NCBI GenBank assembly: GCA_016180645.1
Contig: JACPAV010000052.1
Location: 1 to 21,901 of the forward strand
DNA: 21,901 nt
Source of the DNA: Nitrospirota bacterium
GTDB lineage: Bacteria; JACPQY01
Reading direction: 5' to 3'
Positions 8,147 through 14,547 of the stretch are shown in pieces (position 1 is the stretch's first letter; the number at the start of each line of letters is the position of its first letter). The position numbers and the translations under genes are program-made. Under the pieces are notes generated by a model, which saw only the letters and a program-made list of their open reading frames with translations, was not told where the DNA came from and did not search any database.

Positions 8147-9262
8147 TCAGAAGAACACATGGACCATGCCGATGACCTCGCTGATGCCGCCAATCGGATT
8201 GTCGGATCGGGCCACGGAACGGCGGTACAGCATTTTGAACTCGAGATACGGAATCGGGAACATTTCGAATCCGCCGCCGACGCGGTGAACGAGATCGCCC
8301 TCCAGGTCGAAATCCGGGTTGGTGTATTCATAGAGTCCTTGGATTTCAAGACCCCGCCTGACGATGACGTTGGCCTCCTCATAGAGGACCCATCCCCGAA
8401 CGGTTTTCTTCGCGCCCAGATCGCGGTTCGAGAACCAGTCGGCCTCACCGAGGTACCCCAAGCGCCCGTAGGACGCGCCCCAGATGACGCCGTCCCGCAC
8501 GGCGATTCTGCGGGGCGACTCTTCGGCCGTTTCACGGCTGCCGGTGAGATTGTACAGACTGGACAGGCCGAGCATGATCGGGACTTGGCCGAGACGTGAG
8601 CCATATTCGACGCGGGCGGTTGCGGCCTTTTCGGTATTGTTGTCTTGGTTGACTTTGCCTCCCACGCCGTTGAACACGTCCAACTGGACGAGGAACGGGC
8701 CGGGCCGGATTCCGAATTCAATGCCCGTCTCTTTCTCGCGCGGCGCGAAGCCGATGTCCTCCCGCACGAACGTGCGGTGGTTGTCGAGCCGCCAACCGTA
8801 GGTGGGAATGAACCGGCCCACTTTGACGAAGCTCCCGGCCCAGGGGAGGGAGATGATTCCCATGGCCTCATAGGTTCCGTTAAGACCTTGGTCGTAGTAG
8901 AGGTTCAGCCGCTCGTGCAGTTTCGCCGAGGCGTATAAATCCGCCTGCATCTGGAAGAAGGAGCTCGTGCTGGTGACGCCCTCTTCCTGGGATGGGATGT
9001 AGATGTATGCCGAGCGAGAGTCGGCTCCAAGGCGAAGCGGGCCGACCTCCGGCGGGGCCCAGACTTTTCCGATCCGAGTCAAGGGCAGGTCGAGCCGTTC
9101 GTACACCTGGCTTCCGTACGCGTTCCGCATCCCACCGCCCGAGGGATTGACGTGGCAGGCGCCACACGTCATGCCCTCCCGTACGGCAAACCGCGGCAGA
9201 GCCGACGCCGACGCGGAGCCCAGCAGCCACAGGCTCAGGATGAGCGAAATCCGTCGAATCAT
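8147..9262 (-). CDS. Outer-membrane beta-barrel protein with one N-terminal c-type heme site
   Basis: 371 residues. Signal peptide MIRRISLILSLWLLGSASASA is followed by LPRFAVREGMTCGACH, with the heme-binding C33/C36/H37, then NPSGGGMRNAYGSQVYERLD. This motif set recurs in barrel proteins of many Gram-negative anaerobes. The rest has amphipathic strands and Tyr/Trp-rich turns and ends in MVHVFF with a terminal Phe, as expected for an outer-membrane barrel of about 330 residues. Its start codon overlaps the upstream lipoprotein stop (ATGA), so it is co-translated with it. The stop codon sits at the outer edge of the palindromic element. With the upstream diheme cytochrome it could carry electrons to or from the cell surface. 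That role is inferred; no barrel substrate can be read from the sequence. Confidence 0.85.
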   Translation of the reverse strand: MIRRISLILSLWLLGSASASALPRFAVREGMTCGACHVNPSGGGMRNAYGSQVYERLDLPLTRIGKVWAPPEVGPLRLGADSRSAYIYIPSQEEGVTSTSSFFQMQADLYASAKLHERLNLYYDQGLNGTYEAMGIISLPWAGSFVKVGRFIPTYGWRLDNHRTFVREDIGFAPREKETGIEFGIRPGPFLVQLDVFNGVGGKVNQDNNTEKAATARVEYGSRLGQVPIMLGLSSLYNLTGSRETAEESPRRIAVRDGVIWGASYGRLGYLGEADWFSNRDLGAKKTVRGWVLYEEANVIVRRGLEIQGLYEYTNPDFDLEGDLVHRVGGGFEMFPIPYLEFKMLYRRSVARSDNPIGGISEVIGMVHVFF

Positions 9263-9684
9263 CTGGGTCGTTCCAGACGGATTTCGGCGCGCGGCGCCGC
9301 GGAGAGCGGGCGGATTCGGATCCTATCCGCCGCGCCGGCATATCCAAACGGATCGACTCCCGCTTTCAGCATCCCGGCGTACGGCGTGTCCGAAGGGTCC
9401 AGATCGACCGATGCGCCGACCACGTAGTCCCCCGGCGGCAGGCCTTCAAACCGGACCGTGGTTGGGAACGAGTAATCTTCGATGAGCTTGTATGCGAGCG
9501 GGGCACCTGTTGGAGGGTGAGACTCGTAGACGGCTACGGCCAGGGGCTGCCCCGCCCGCGCAGTTTTTCCGTGGTAGTCGATGATGACGTCGAGGGAGCC
9601 TTCCCCGCCCCCCACCTGCCCGCCGCAACTTTCGAGCAGGCAGACAAGCGCCATCCCTATTCCAAGCCGAAGAATCTTTCCCAA
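9259..9684 (-). CDS. Small lipoprotein with a beta-sandwich (DUF2141/prealbumin-like) domain
   Basis: About 141 residues if translation begins at the TTG at 9684. The reason for that start is a strong GGAG 8 bases upstream and a proper lipoprotein signal, GKILRLGIGMALVCLLESC (lipobox LLESC, acylated Cys20). The longer ATG-started frame runs antisense-free through the cytochrome gene and is not credible. The mature part (GSLDVIIDYHGK...VRFEGLPPGDYVVGASVDLD) has the FEGLPPGxYxV pattern of carboxypeptidase-regulatory/DUF2141-type beta-sandwiches. Function unknown. It overlaps the 3' end of the diheme cytochrome gene by 28 bases and the start of the barrel gene by 4 bases, so it belongs to the same transcript. 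Confidence 0.75.
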   Translation of the reverse strand: MGKILRLGIGMALVCLLESCGGQVGGGEGSLDVIIDYHGKTARAGQPLAVAVYESHPPTGAPLAYKLIEDYSFPTTVRFEGLPPGDYVVGASVDLDPSDTPYAGMLKAGVDPFGYAGAADRIRIRPLSAAPRAEIRLERPR

Positions 9685-10427
9685 AGTCCTTTCTCCTTTC
9701 CAAGCGAGCGAACGTAATGAACGACGTCCCATAGTTCCTCCGGACTGACCAAATCCTGGTGGGAGGGCATGGGAGTGCCGCAGATGCCTTGGACGATCAC
9801 GCGGTAGAGATCCGTGTTCGTCCCGCCGCTCTTGAAAAGCGCCTTTGTAAAGTCTCGCGGGCGGACGGATCCACCCCAATCATCTTTCAGAGTACCGGCC
9901 GAGGGGCCGTCCCCGCGCCCCGAGGGGCCGTGACATTTTGCGCACTCCAGGTCTTCGAAGACTTTTCGGCCTCGTTCGATCCCCGGGGCGTCCACCGCCG
10001 TTTCGGGCGGGACGCCGGAGGCCCCGGCGGGCCTGGGGGATGACGTAATGAGTTGCAGGACGAAAGCCGCCACGGAGGAAATCTCTTCATCGCTCAGCAT
10101 GCCCGCCCATCCGGGCATTTTCGTGCCGGGGAGGCCATCCCTGACGATGCGCTCGATGTCCTCCCGCTGCGGAAGCGAGCCGCACGGCGTGGTCTGGAAT
10201 TTGAGAACCCCTTTCCGGAAGTCGCGCGGGCGCGGATTCATGTACGAAGAAACATCGCCCTGTCCGTCCCCTTCGGCGCCGTGGCAGGCGGCGCAGGCAT
10301 TGCGGTAGGCATCCCGGCCTTGGATCAGGCGCAGAACCGCGTTGTCCGCTCCGGCTTCACCCCACGCGGGGCCGCCCAGGCAACAGATCCCCGTCAAAAG
10401 TACCACGGCTGCGTAAAACGCTTTCAT
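9657..10427 (-). CDS. Periplasmic diheme cytochrome c
   Basis: 256 residues with signal peptide MKAFYAAVVLLTGICCLGG...AWG. Two class I cytochrome domains are visible. The first has CAACH (C45, C48, H49) and a likely axial Met in GTKMPGW (M104). The second has CAKCH (C162, C165, H166) and GTPMPSH (M220). Both halves contain PRDFxK after the heme site, so the protein is an internal duplication. GAGGCGAGG just before the ATG is a good ribosome site. This two-domain type often serves as electron donor to periplasmic reductases or dehydrogenases. Here it lies downstream of the propeller and cupredoxin genes, but a 150-bp palindromic repeat separates them. Confidence 0.9.
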   Translation of the reverse strand: MKAFYAAVVLLTGICCLGGPAWGEAGADNAVLRLIQGRDAYRNACAACHGAEGDGQGDVSSYMNPRPRDFRKGVLKFQTTPCGSLPQREDIERIVRDGLPGTKMPGWAGMLSDEEISSVAAFVLQLITSSPRPAGASGVPPETAVDAPGIERGRKVFEDLECAKCHGPSGRGDGPSAGTLKDDWGGSVRPRDFTKALFKSGGTNTDLYRVIVQGICGTPMPSHQDLVSPEELWDVVHYVRSLGKEKGLWERFFGLE

Positions 10428-10454
10428 CCTCGCCTCTATTTGGAGGGGTTCTTC

Positions 10455-10604
10455 GAGCCTCTAACAGAATGCCGATTCGTAGGGGAGCATTTTCAGATGC
10501 TCCCTCTTGTCGGGAGGGTCTGAAGACCCTCCCCTACGCATTCTGTTGCTCCTTCTTGTCGGGAGGGTCTGAAGACCCTCCCCTACGCATTCTGTTAGAC
10601 GCAC
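10455..10604 (-). repeat. Palindromic element, expanded copy with internal duplication
   Basis: Read on the minus strand it begins GTGCGTCTAACAGAATGCG directly after the cupredoxin TAA stop and ends near CATTCTGTTAGAGGCTC. It holds the hairpin GGGAGGGTCT-TC-AGACCCTCCC twice and a GGGAGCATCTGAAAATGCTCCC hairpin once. The unit AACAGAATGCGTAGGGGAG is duplicated. The element matches the one at 18354-18454 in opposite orientation. It could terminate or attenuate transcription between the cupredoxin and cytochrome genes. Confidence 0.9.
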
Positions 10605-11174
10605 TTATTCCTCTACGATGAGGGTTCCCTTGAGCTTTGGGTGGATCGTGCACCACTGGTTCTGGCAGGAGAACCCGTAGCGCCCCGGGGTGTCGGCGCT
10701 GAATTCCACGGTTCCGGACGGCTTTGCGGCCGACAGCTCCGTCTCGGGCAGACTCAGCCCTGAGAACGCGATGATATGCACGTTGTCTCCTGTCGTATCG
10801 CTATTGACGAACTTGATACGCACGCGCGAGCCTCTTTTCACGGTCAAGGTGAAGCCTTTGGGCACGCCGCCAAAACCGTTTGACGTGATCTCTACCGTGA
10901 TATCCGAAGAGGTCGGGCCCGCCGCGGCGGCGGACGGCGCCGGTTGACCCGCGGCAGGTTGTTCGCCTGTCGGGGCGGTGGGAGCGCTGGGCTGGGCCGC
11001 CTGAACGTCCGGCCCGCTTCCGGCGATTTGATGGCCTTCGTGTTCGCTCGAATCCACGGCTTGGAAGTCGGCCACGTCGATGCGGGCCAGCGGGGCATCC
11101 TCCAATCCGCACGCCGGGGCCGCGGTAAGAGCCGCGACCGCCAAGGCATACCCGTATCGGCAAGGTGTACACAT
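10605..11174 (-). CDS. Cupredoxin-domain lipoprotein with unusual Cys/His copper site
   Basis: 189 residues from the ATG at 11174, preceded by GGGGAGGAG. The lipoprotein signal ends in LTAAPAC (Cys22). A long Ala/Pro/Gly-rich linker (about 60-90) tethers the C-terminal cupredoxin fold. Putative copper ligands are H133 (NVHII) and, in the last loop, C170-x4-C175-x2-H178-x2-L181 (CQNQWCTIHPKL). The surrounding GTVEFSADTPGRYGFSC and KGTLIVEE strongly resemble the CuA domain of nitrous oxide reductase. The first Cys-to-His distance (8) equals that of CuA, but the second Cys is one position late and Leu replaces the Met. It could be a type 1 site (C175-x2-H178) or a modified CuA. The gene starts 17 bases after the propeller stop, so the two proteins probably work together. 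Confidence 0.85.
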   Translation of the reverse strand: MCTPCRYGYALAVAALTAAPACGLEDAPLARIDVADFQAVDSSEHEGHQIAGSGPDVQAAQPSAPTAPTGEQPAAGQPAPSAAAAGPTSSDITVEITSNGFGGVPKGFTLTVKRGSRVRIKFVNSDTTGDNVHIIAFSGLSLPETELSAAKPSGTVEFSADTPGRYGFSCQNQWCTIHPKLKGTLIVEE

Positions 11175-11191
11175 CACGGCGCTCCTCCCCG

Positions 11192-12703
11192 CTACTTCGA
11201 CCGGAAGACGTTGACGCTGACTTTGTCCGTCTTCCACACGATCTCTTTGACACCGAGCAGGTCTTCCTTGGCCGTCCTCGCGCTGCCGTGGAGGCCGGAC
11301 TGATCGGAGAGAACCTCGCCGGCCAACGAGCCGTCGGAGTTGACGGCGTATTTCACAAAAGAGCCGTTGTGGGAGCTACCCGTGTGGTTGATGGTCTTTT
11401 TGATCTCGTTTTTCGTCAGGTCGAAGACCACATCGCGGAAGTTGGAGTTGTAGCTGATCCAGAGTTCATTCCTGTCGGGATTCGGATGGAGGATTCCATG
11501 GTCGCCCCGCAGGCAGTGCGTCTCGAAGGTGTCCGACGGCGCCATGGCCACCGGATCGACGAGGCCCAGGGCTTTCCCGCGATTGTGCGACGCCTCGCCC
11601 TTCTCCACCACATAGAGTTGGGTGTCGTCCCAGTTGAGATGGATGCCGTACCCGCCGTGGACCGCGGAACGCGAGGTGCCGATCATCTTCATCGTGACGT
11701 TGTCGATCTTGAAGATCTCGTCGCTCCCGCCGTCACCGACGTAGGCGTACTTCCCGTCCGCGGTGAAGGCCGTCCAGATCGGATCAAAACCGACGGTGAA
11801 ATACTTCACGGGCTTCCAGGTTTTCATATCCACGATCGCGACGCTGCCTTCCAGCTTGTGCCGGATGTCCGGATCCGATATGGGGCCGGGAGGGAGGCCG
11901 ACGTAGAGGTGACGACCGTCCGGATGGGGGAAAGCCAGGTAGGGATTGCCTTGAACATCCTCGCTCCTGAAGCCGCCGACCACGCGATTATTGTCGTTCG
12001 GATCGAGAACGTAGATGCCGGAACCCGGCTGGATGCTGCCGGGCACCTGCCAGTTGAAGTTTTCAACAAGCACGAGATCCTTGCGCGTCTCCCCGTCATA
12101 GTAGTTCACGGTTCTGACGTGATGGGGATAGCTGCTGGTTTGAAGAATCTGATGCATTTTGAGCGTTTGCGCATTGACGATGAGAAGTCGCCCCGCCTCC
12201 TTGATGGGTTTCGCCATGTCGCCCGTCGGAATGTAGAAGAATTTTCCGTCGGGCGAAGCGGCTGAACCGTGATCCTCCCACAACTTCTTCGGATCGACTC
12301 CATCGAGTTGGAACTGTTTTTCCACGATAACCTCATAGGTGTCTGCATCGACTACGACGAGTCCCGGAGTTTGCGTGGGCGAGGGGAACCCGCCATAGCC
12401 GGCCCCGTTCGTGGTCATGTATATGAGAGGGTGCTTCGCCGCATCCCACGCCGCATCCCCGCTGGAGTCGTATTGCGCCATCAGCTTGATCTCCAGTTTC
12501 TGGGAGAACGTGGTGTCCCAGCCGGTCGGTGATGTGGCCGGCGTGGACGTTCCGCCGGGAACGACCACGGTGTCCGTGGACGTGGGGACCGGAGTTCCTT
12601 TCTGGTCCGCGCTGCCGGAAGCGGTTTTGTCCTCCGTGCCGCAGGCGAAAGTGACGGCCATGCTGACGACAAGCAGGGCAAACAGGCGCGATAATTTGTT
12701 CAT
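11192..12703 (-). CDS. Periplasmic histidine-rich beta-propeller lipoprotein (candidate copper oxidoreductase)
   Basis: 503 residues. Lipoprotein signal ends VTFAC (Cys21), followed by a Thr/Pro/Ser linker to about residue 62 and then a YVTN/lactonase-like propeller with repeats such as GLVVVDADTYEV, GRLLIVNAQTLK, GSVAIVDMKTWKPV and GKYAYVGDGG. Histidines recur just before blade strands: H145 (DHGSAASPDG), H194-H195 (YPHHVRT), H260 (FPHPDGRH), H349/H355 (VHGGYGIHLN), H402/H406 (DHGILHPNPD) and H445 (SSHNGSF). A His-His pair plus one His per blade is the arrangement of the CuZ cluster of nitrous oxide reductase and resembles the tri-copper thiocyanate dehydrogenase propeller. The cupredoxin gene follows immediately. 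A sigma-54 promoter precedes it. The exact reaction cannot be read from sequence; a non-metal YVTN propeller is the alternative. Confidence 0.8.
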   Translation of the reverse strand: MNKLSRLFALLVVSMAVTFACGTEDKTASGSADQKGTPVPTSTDTVVVPGGTSTPATSPTGWDTTFSQKLEIKLMAQYDSSGDAAWDAAKHPLIYMTTNGAGYGGFPSPTQTPGLVVVDADTYEVIVEKQFQLDGVDPKKLWEDHGSAASPDGKFFYIPTGDMAKPIKEAGRLLIVNAQTLKMHQILQTSSYPHHVRTVNYYDGETRKDLVLVENFNWQVPGSIQPGSGIYVLDPNDNNRVVGGFRSEDVQGNPYLAFPHPDGRHLYVGLPPGPISDPDIRHKLEGSVAIVDMKTWKPVKYFTVGFDPIWTAFTADGKYAYVGDGGSDEIFKIDNVTMKMIGTSRSAVHGGYGIHLNWDDTQLYVVEKGEASHNRGKALGLVDPVAMAPSDTFETHCLRGDHGILHPNPDRNELWISYNSNFRDVVFDLTKNEIKKTINHTGSSHNGSFVKYAVNSDGSLAGEVLSDQSGLHGSARTAKEDLLGVKEIVWKTDKVSVNVFRSK

Positions 12704-12762
12704 GGGTTTCCTCCTTCGAGGGTAGGGAATACAGAGTTACGATTTTTCATCCTCAGGCGTAA

Positions 12763-12780
12763 GCGCAACCGCCGTACCAA
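12763..12780 (-). promoter_or_regulatory. Sigma-54 (-24/-12) promoter of the propeller gene
   Basis: On the minus strand the sequence reads TTGGTACGGCGGTTGCGC. GG (12778-12777) and GC (12766-12765) are separated by exactly 10 bases, and TGGtACG-N4-TTGCg matches the TGGCACG-N4-TTGCW consensus closely. A start of transcription near 12753 would give a leader of about 50 bases before the ATG at 12703. A sigma-54 activator is encoded 1.8 kb upstream. Confidence 0.8.
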
Positions 12781-12854
12781 GACCGGTGGAATGGGAAATT
12801 CGAGCTATCTTGAGGAGTTGAATTGTCGAGCGGGGCGCTCGACATGAAAGAACC

Positions 12855-12903
12855 GTTACGAGTTCGTAACGTGTTTCAGGGGGCGAGGTTACGACTTCGT
12901 AAC
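12855..12903. promoter_or_regulatory. Tandem palindromic activator-binding sites
   Basis: Two perfect palindromes of the form GTTACGA-NN-TCGTAAC lie at 12855-12870 and 12888-12903, with centres 33 bp apart (about three helical turns) and 85-120 bp upstream of the -24 element. A half site GTTACGA is at 12736-12742. Position and symmetry fit an enhancer for the neighbouring NtrC-type regulator. The second site encodes the last residues and stop codon of the histidine kinase. Confidence 0.8.
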
Positions 12904-14547
12904 GTCGCCGGCGGGATCAGGCTTGCCGGTGGGGAGCCACAGCGTGATGCTCGCGCCCCCGCCGAGTCGATCCCCGATTTCGATGTAACCTCCGTGGGCC
13001 TTGACGATCCCAAGCGTGACGGACAGTCCAAGTCCGGTCCCTTCACCCTCCGGCTTCGTCGTGAAAAACGGCTCGAAGACTCTCTCGCGAATCTCTTTCG
13101 GAACGCCCGGACCGTTGTCCGCTATCTGAATGCCGATCCTGTTCTCCTGATGCGCAAAGTTGACTTCGACCATGCCTCCGCTCGGAACCGCGTGAATGGC
13201 ATTGAGGAGAACGTTCATGCAGGCCTGGCGAAGCTGTCCGCGGTCCGCCAATACAAGAAATCCATCCGGCCCGCCCGGGGTGGGAGCCCACAGTTTGCGC
13301 GACCGGATGGCCTTCGCTTTCATGGTCGGCGAAAGCAGGTCGAGGCAGTCGTCAACCAAGGCCGGAAGACCTACCTCGGTCGGATGAAGATTGTCCGGGC
13401 GGCTGAATCGAAGGAGTCCTCTTACCGTGTCGGCCATCCTTTCCAGGCACTCGCGCATGATTCTCATGTACCGCTCGCGCCGCTCCGGCTTGAGATCATC
13501 CTGCTCCAGTGCCTTCAGGGCATTCATCAAGCCGGAGAGGGGATTGTTGATTTCGTGGGCGACGCCCGAGGCCAGCAGACCGACGGCGGAGAGTCGTTCC
13601 GTCATGGCCATTCCCCGCTGTTCGGCGTCTTTTCTCGCGCTGATGTCGCGGCAAAGCGCCAAGGTGCTGAGGAACTTCCCATGCGGGTCGCGGATGGCGA
13701 TGGCGCTGACCTCCATCGGAATCCGTCGGCCGTCTTTCGTGATCACGGCCGTTTCATGCGAAGAGAAACCTTTCTCGCGAACCCGGGTGTGCGCTTCCAC
13801 GTTCGACTTCATGGCGTCGGGCGCCACGATATCCGCCATACTCATCCCGAGAATTTCCTCCTTGGTGTACCCGGTGAGGTCAAGCATTTTCTGGTTGACC
13901 CGCGTGGGGCGCCGTTCGGCGTCGGTGCACCCCACGGCGTCGGGAAGCAACTCGATCAGTTGATCGATCATCCCTTCCGACGTGTACCATCGCTTGGCGG
14001 TCTCGGTGTGTTGCTGTTCAACTTCCCGGAGGAGAGCTCGGTCGTGGTCCGAGAGGTTGCCCATGAGGAAGCTGAGCGTGCCGATGATGCCGACCGGAAG
14101 AATGGCGTCGAACCAAGTGGGGCCGGCGCCGACCCGTGAGGCCTCCAGCAGAAAGAAGATCAAGGCGGCCGCCGCGCCGAGGGCGAACACACTGCCCTCC
14201 CGTCTTCCAAAGTAGTAGCTGTGGAAAGCGCAAAAGAGGTAGAGCGCCGGCACGAAATCGCTGCGGAATCCGTCGGTCAGATGGATCAGGACGGCGAGGA
14301 ACGCCAGATCGATCCATCCGGCGACGAAGTAGAAGTGTCTCTTTTCCCCGAGGAGGGGCCAGGCCAGGAGGTAAAGCGCCACGCTGGCGGCGGCGAAAAG
14401 GCCGAAGAGGAACCCGATGATCCGGATCGCCTGAAAATGTTCGCGGGCGGACAGGACGAACACCAATCCCCCGCCGAAAGCCAGAATGCGGAGGACGAGA
14501 AAAGCTGCGTCCTGGCGGTCGCTATCCGTCCTGCCGGGGAGCTTCAT
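12889..14547 (-). CDS. Membrane PAS-domain sensor histidine kinase
   Basis: 552 residues. About six hydrophobic segments occupy residues 12-165. A short coiled linker leads to a PAS domain (about 192-305; PDAVGCTDAERRP, TGYTKEEILG) with a PAC-like end. The HisKA domain has GVAHEINNPLSG with phospho-acceptor H331. The ATPase domain shows the N box (NVLLNAIHA), G1 (DNGPGVP), F (FEPFFTTK) and G2 (GTGLGLSV). This NtrB/ZraS-like type normally pairs with sigma-54 activators. Its ATG lies inside the 3' end of the regulator gene (26-base overlap), so both are one operon, regulator first. No periplasmic sensor domain is seen; the input is likely the membrane region or the PAS pocket. Confidence 0.93.
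   Translation of the reverse strand: MKLPGRTDSDRQDAAFLVLRILAFGGGLVFVLSAREHFQAIRIIGFLFGLFAAASVALYLLAWPLLGEKRHFYFVAGWIDLAFLAVLIHLTDGFRSDFVPALYLFCAFHSYYFGRREGSVFALGAAAALIFFLLEASRVGAGPTWFDAILPVGIIGTLSFLMGNLSDHDRALLREVEQQHTETAKRWYTSEGMIDQLIELLPDAVGCTDAERRPTRVNQKMLDLTGYTKEEILGMSMADIVAPDAMKSNVEAHTRVREKGFSSHETAVITKDGRRIPMEVSAIAIRDPHGKFLSTLALCRDISARKDAEQRGMAMTERLSAVGLLASGVAHEINNPLSGLMNALKALEQDDLKPERRERYMRIMRECLERMADTVRGLLRFSRPDNLHPTEVGLPALVDDCLDLLSPTMKAKAIRSRKLWAPTPGGPDGFLVLADRGQLRQACMNVLLNAIHAVPSGGMVEVNFAHQENRIGIQIADNGPGVPKEIRERVFEPFFTTKPEGEGTGLGLSVTLGIVKAHGGYIEIGDRLGGGASITLWLPTGKPDPAGDVTKS

Noticed and set aside
7962-8871. Upstream part of the long minus-strand frame containing the cyclic-nucleotide-like domain
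   Set aside because: It runs through the repeat and then out of frame through the barrel gene at 8147-9262. The composition is low-complexity Ser/Arg/Pro; only the part below about 7960 looks like protein.
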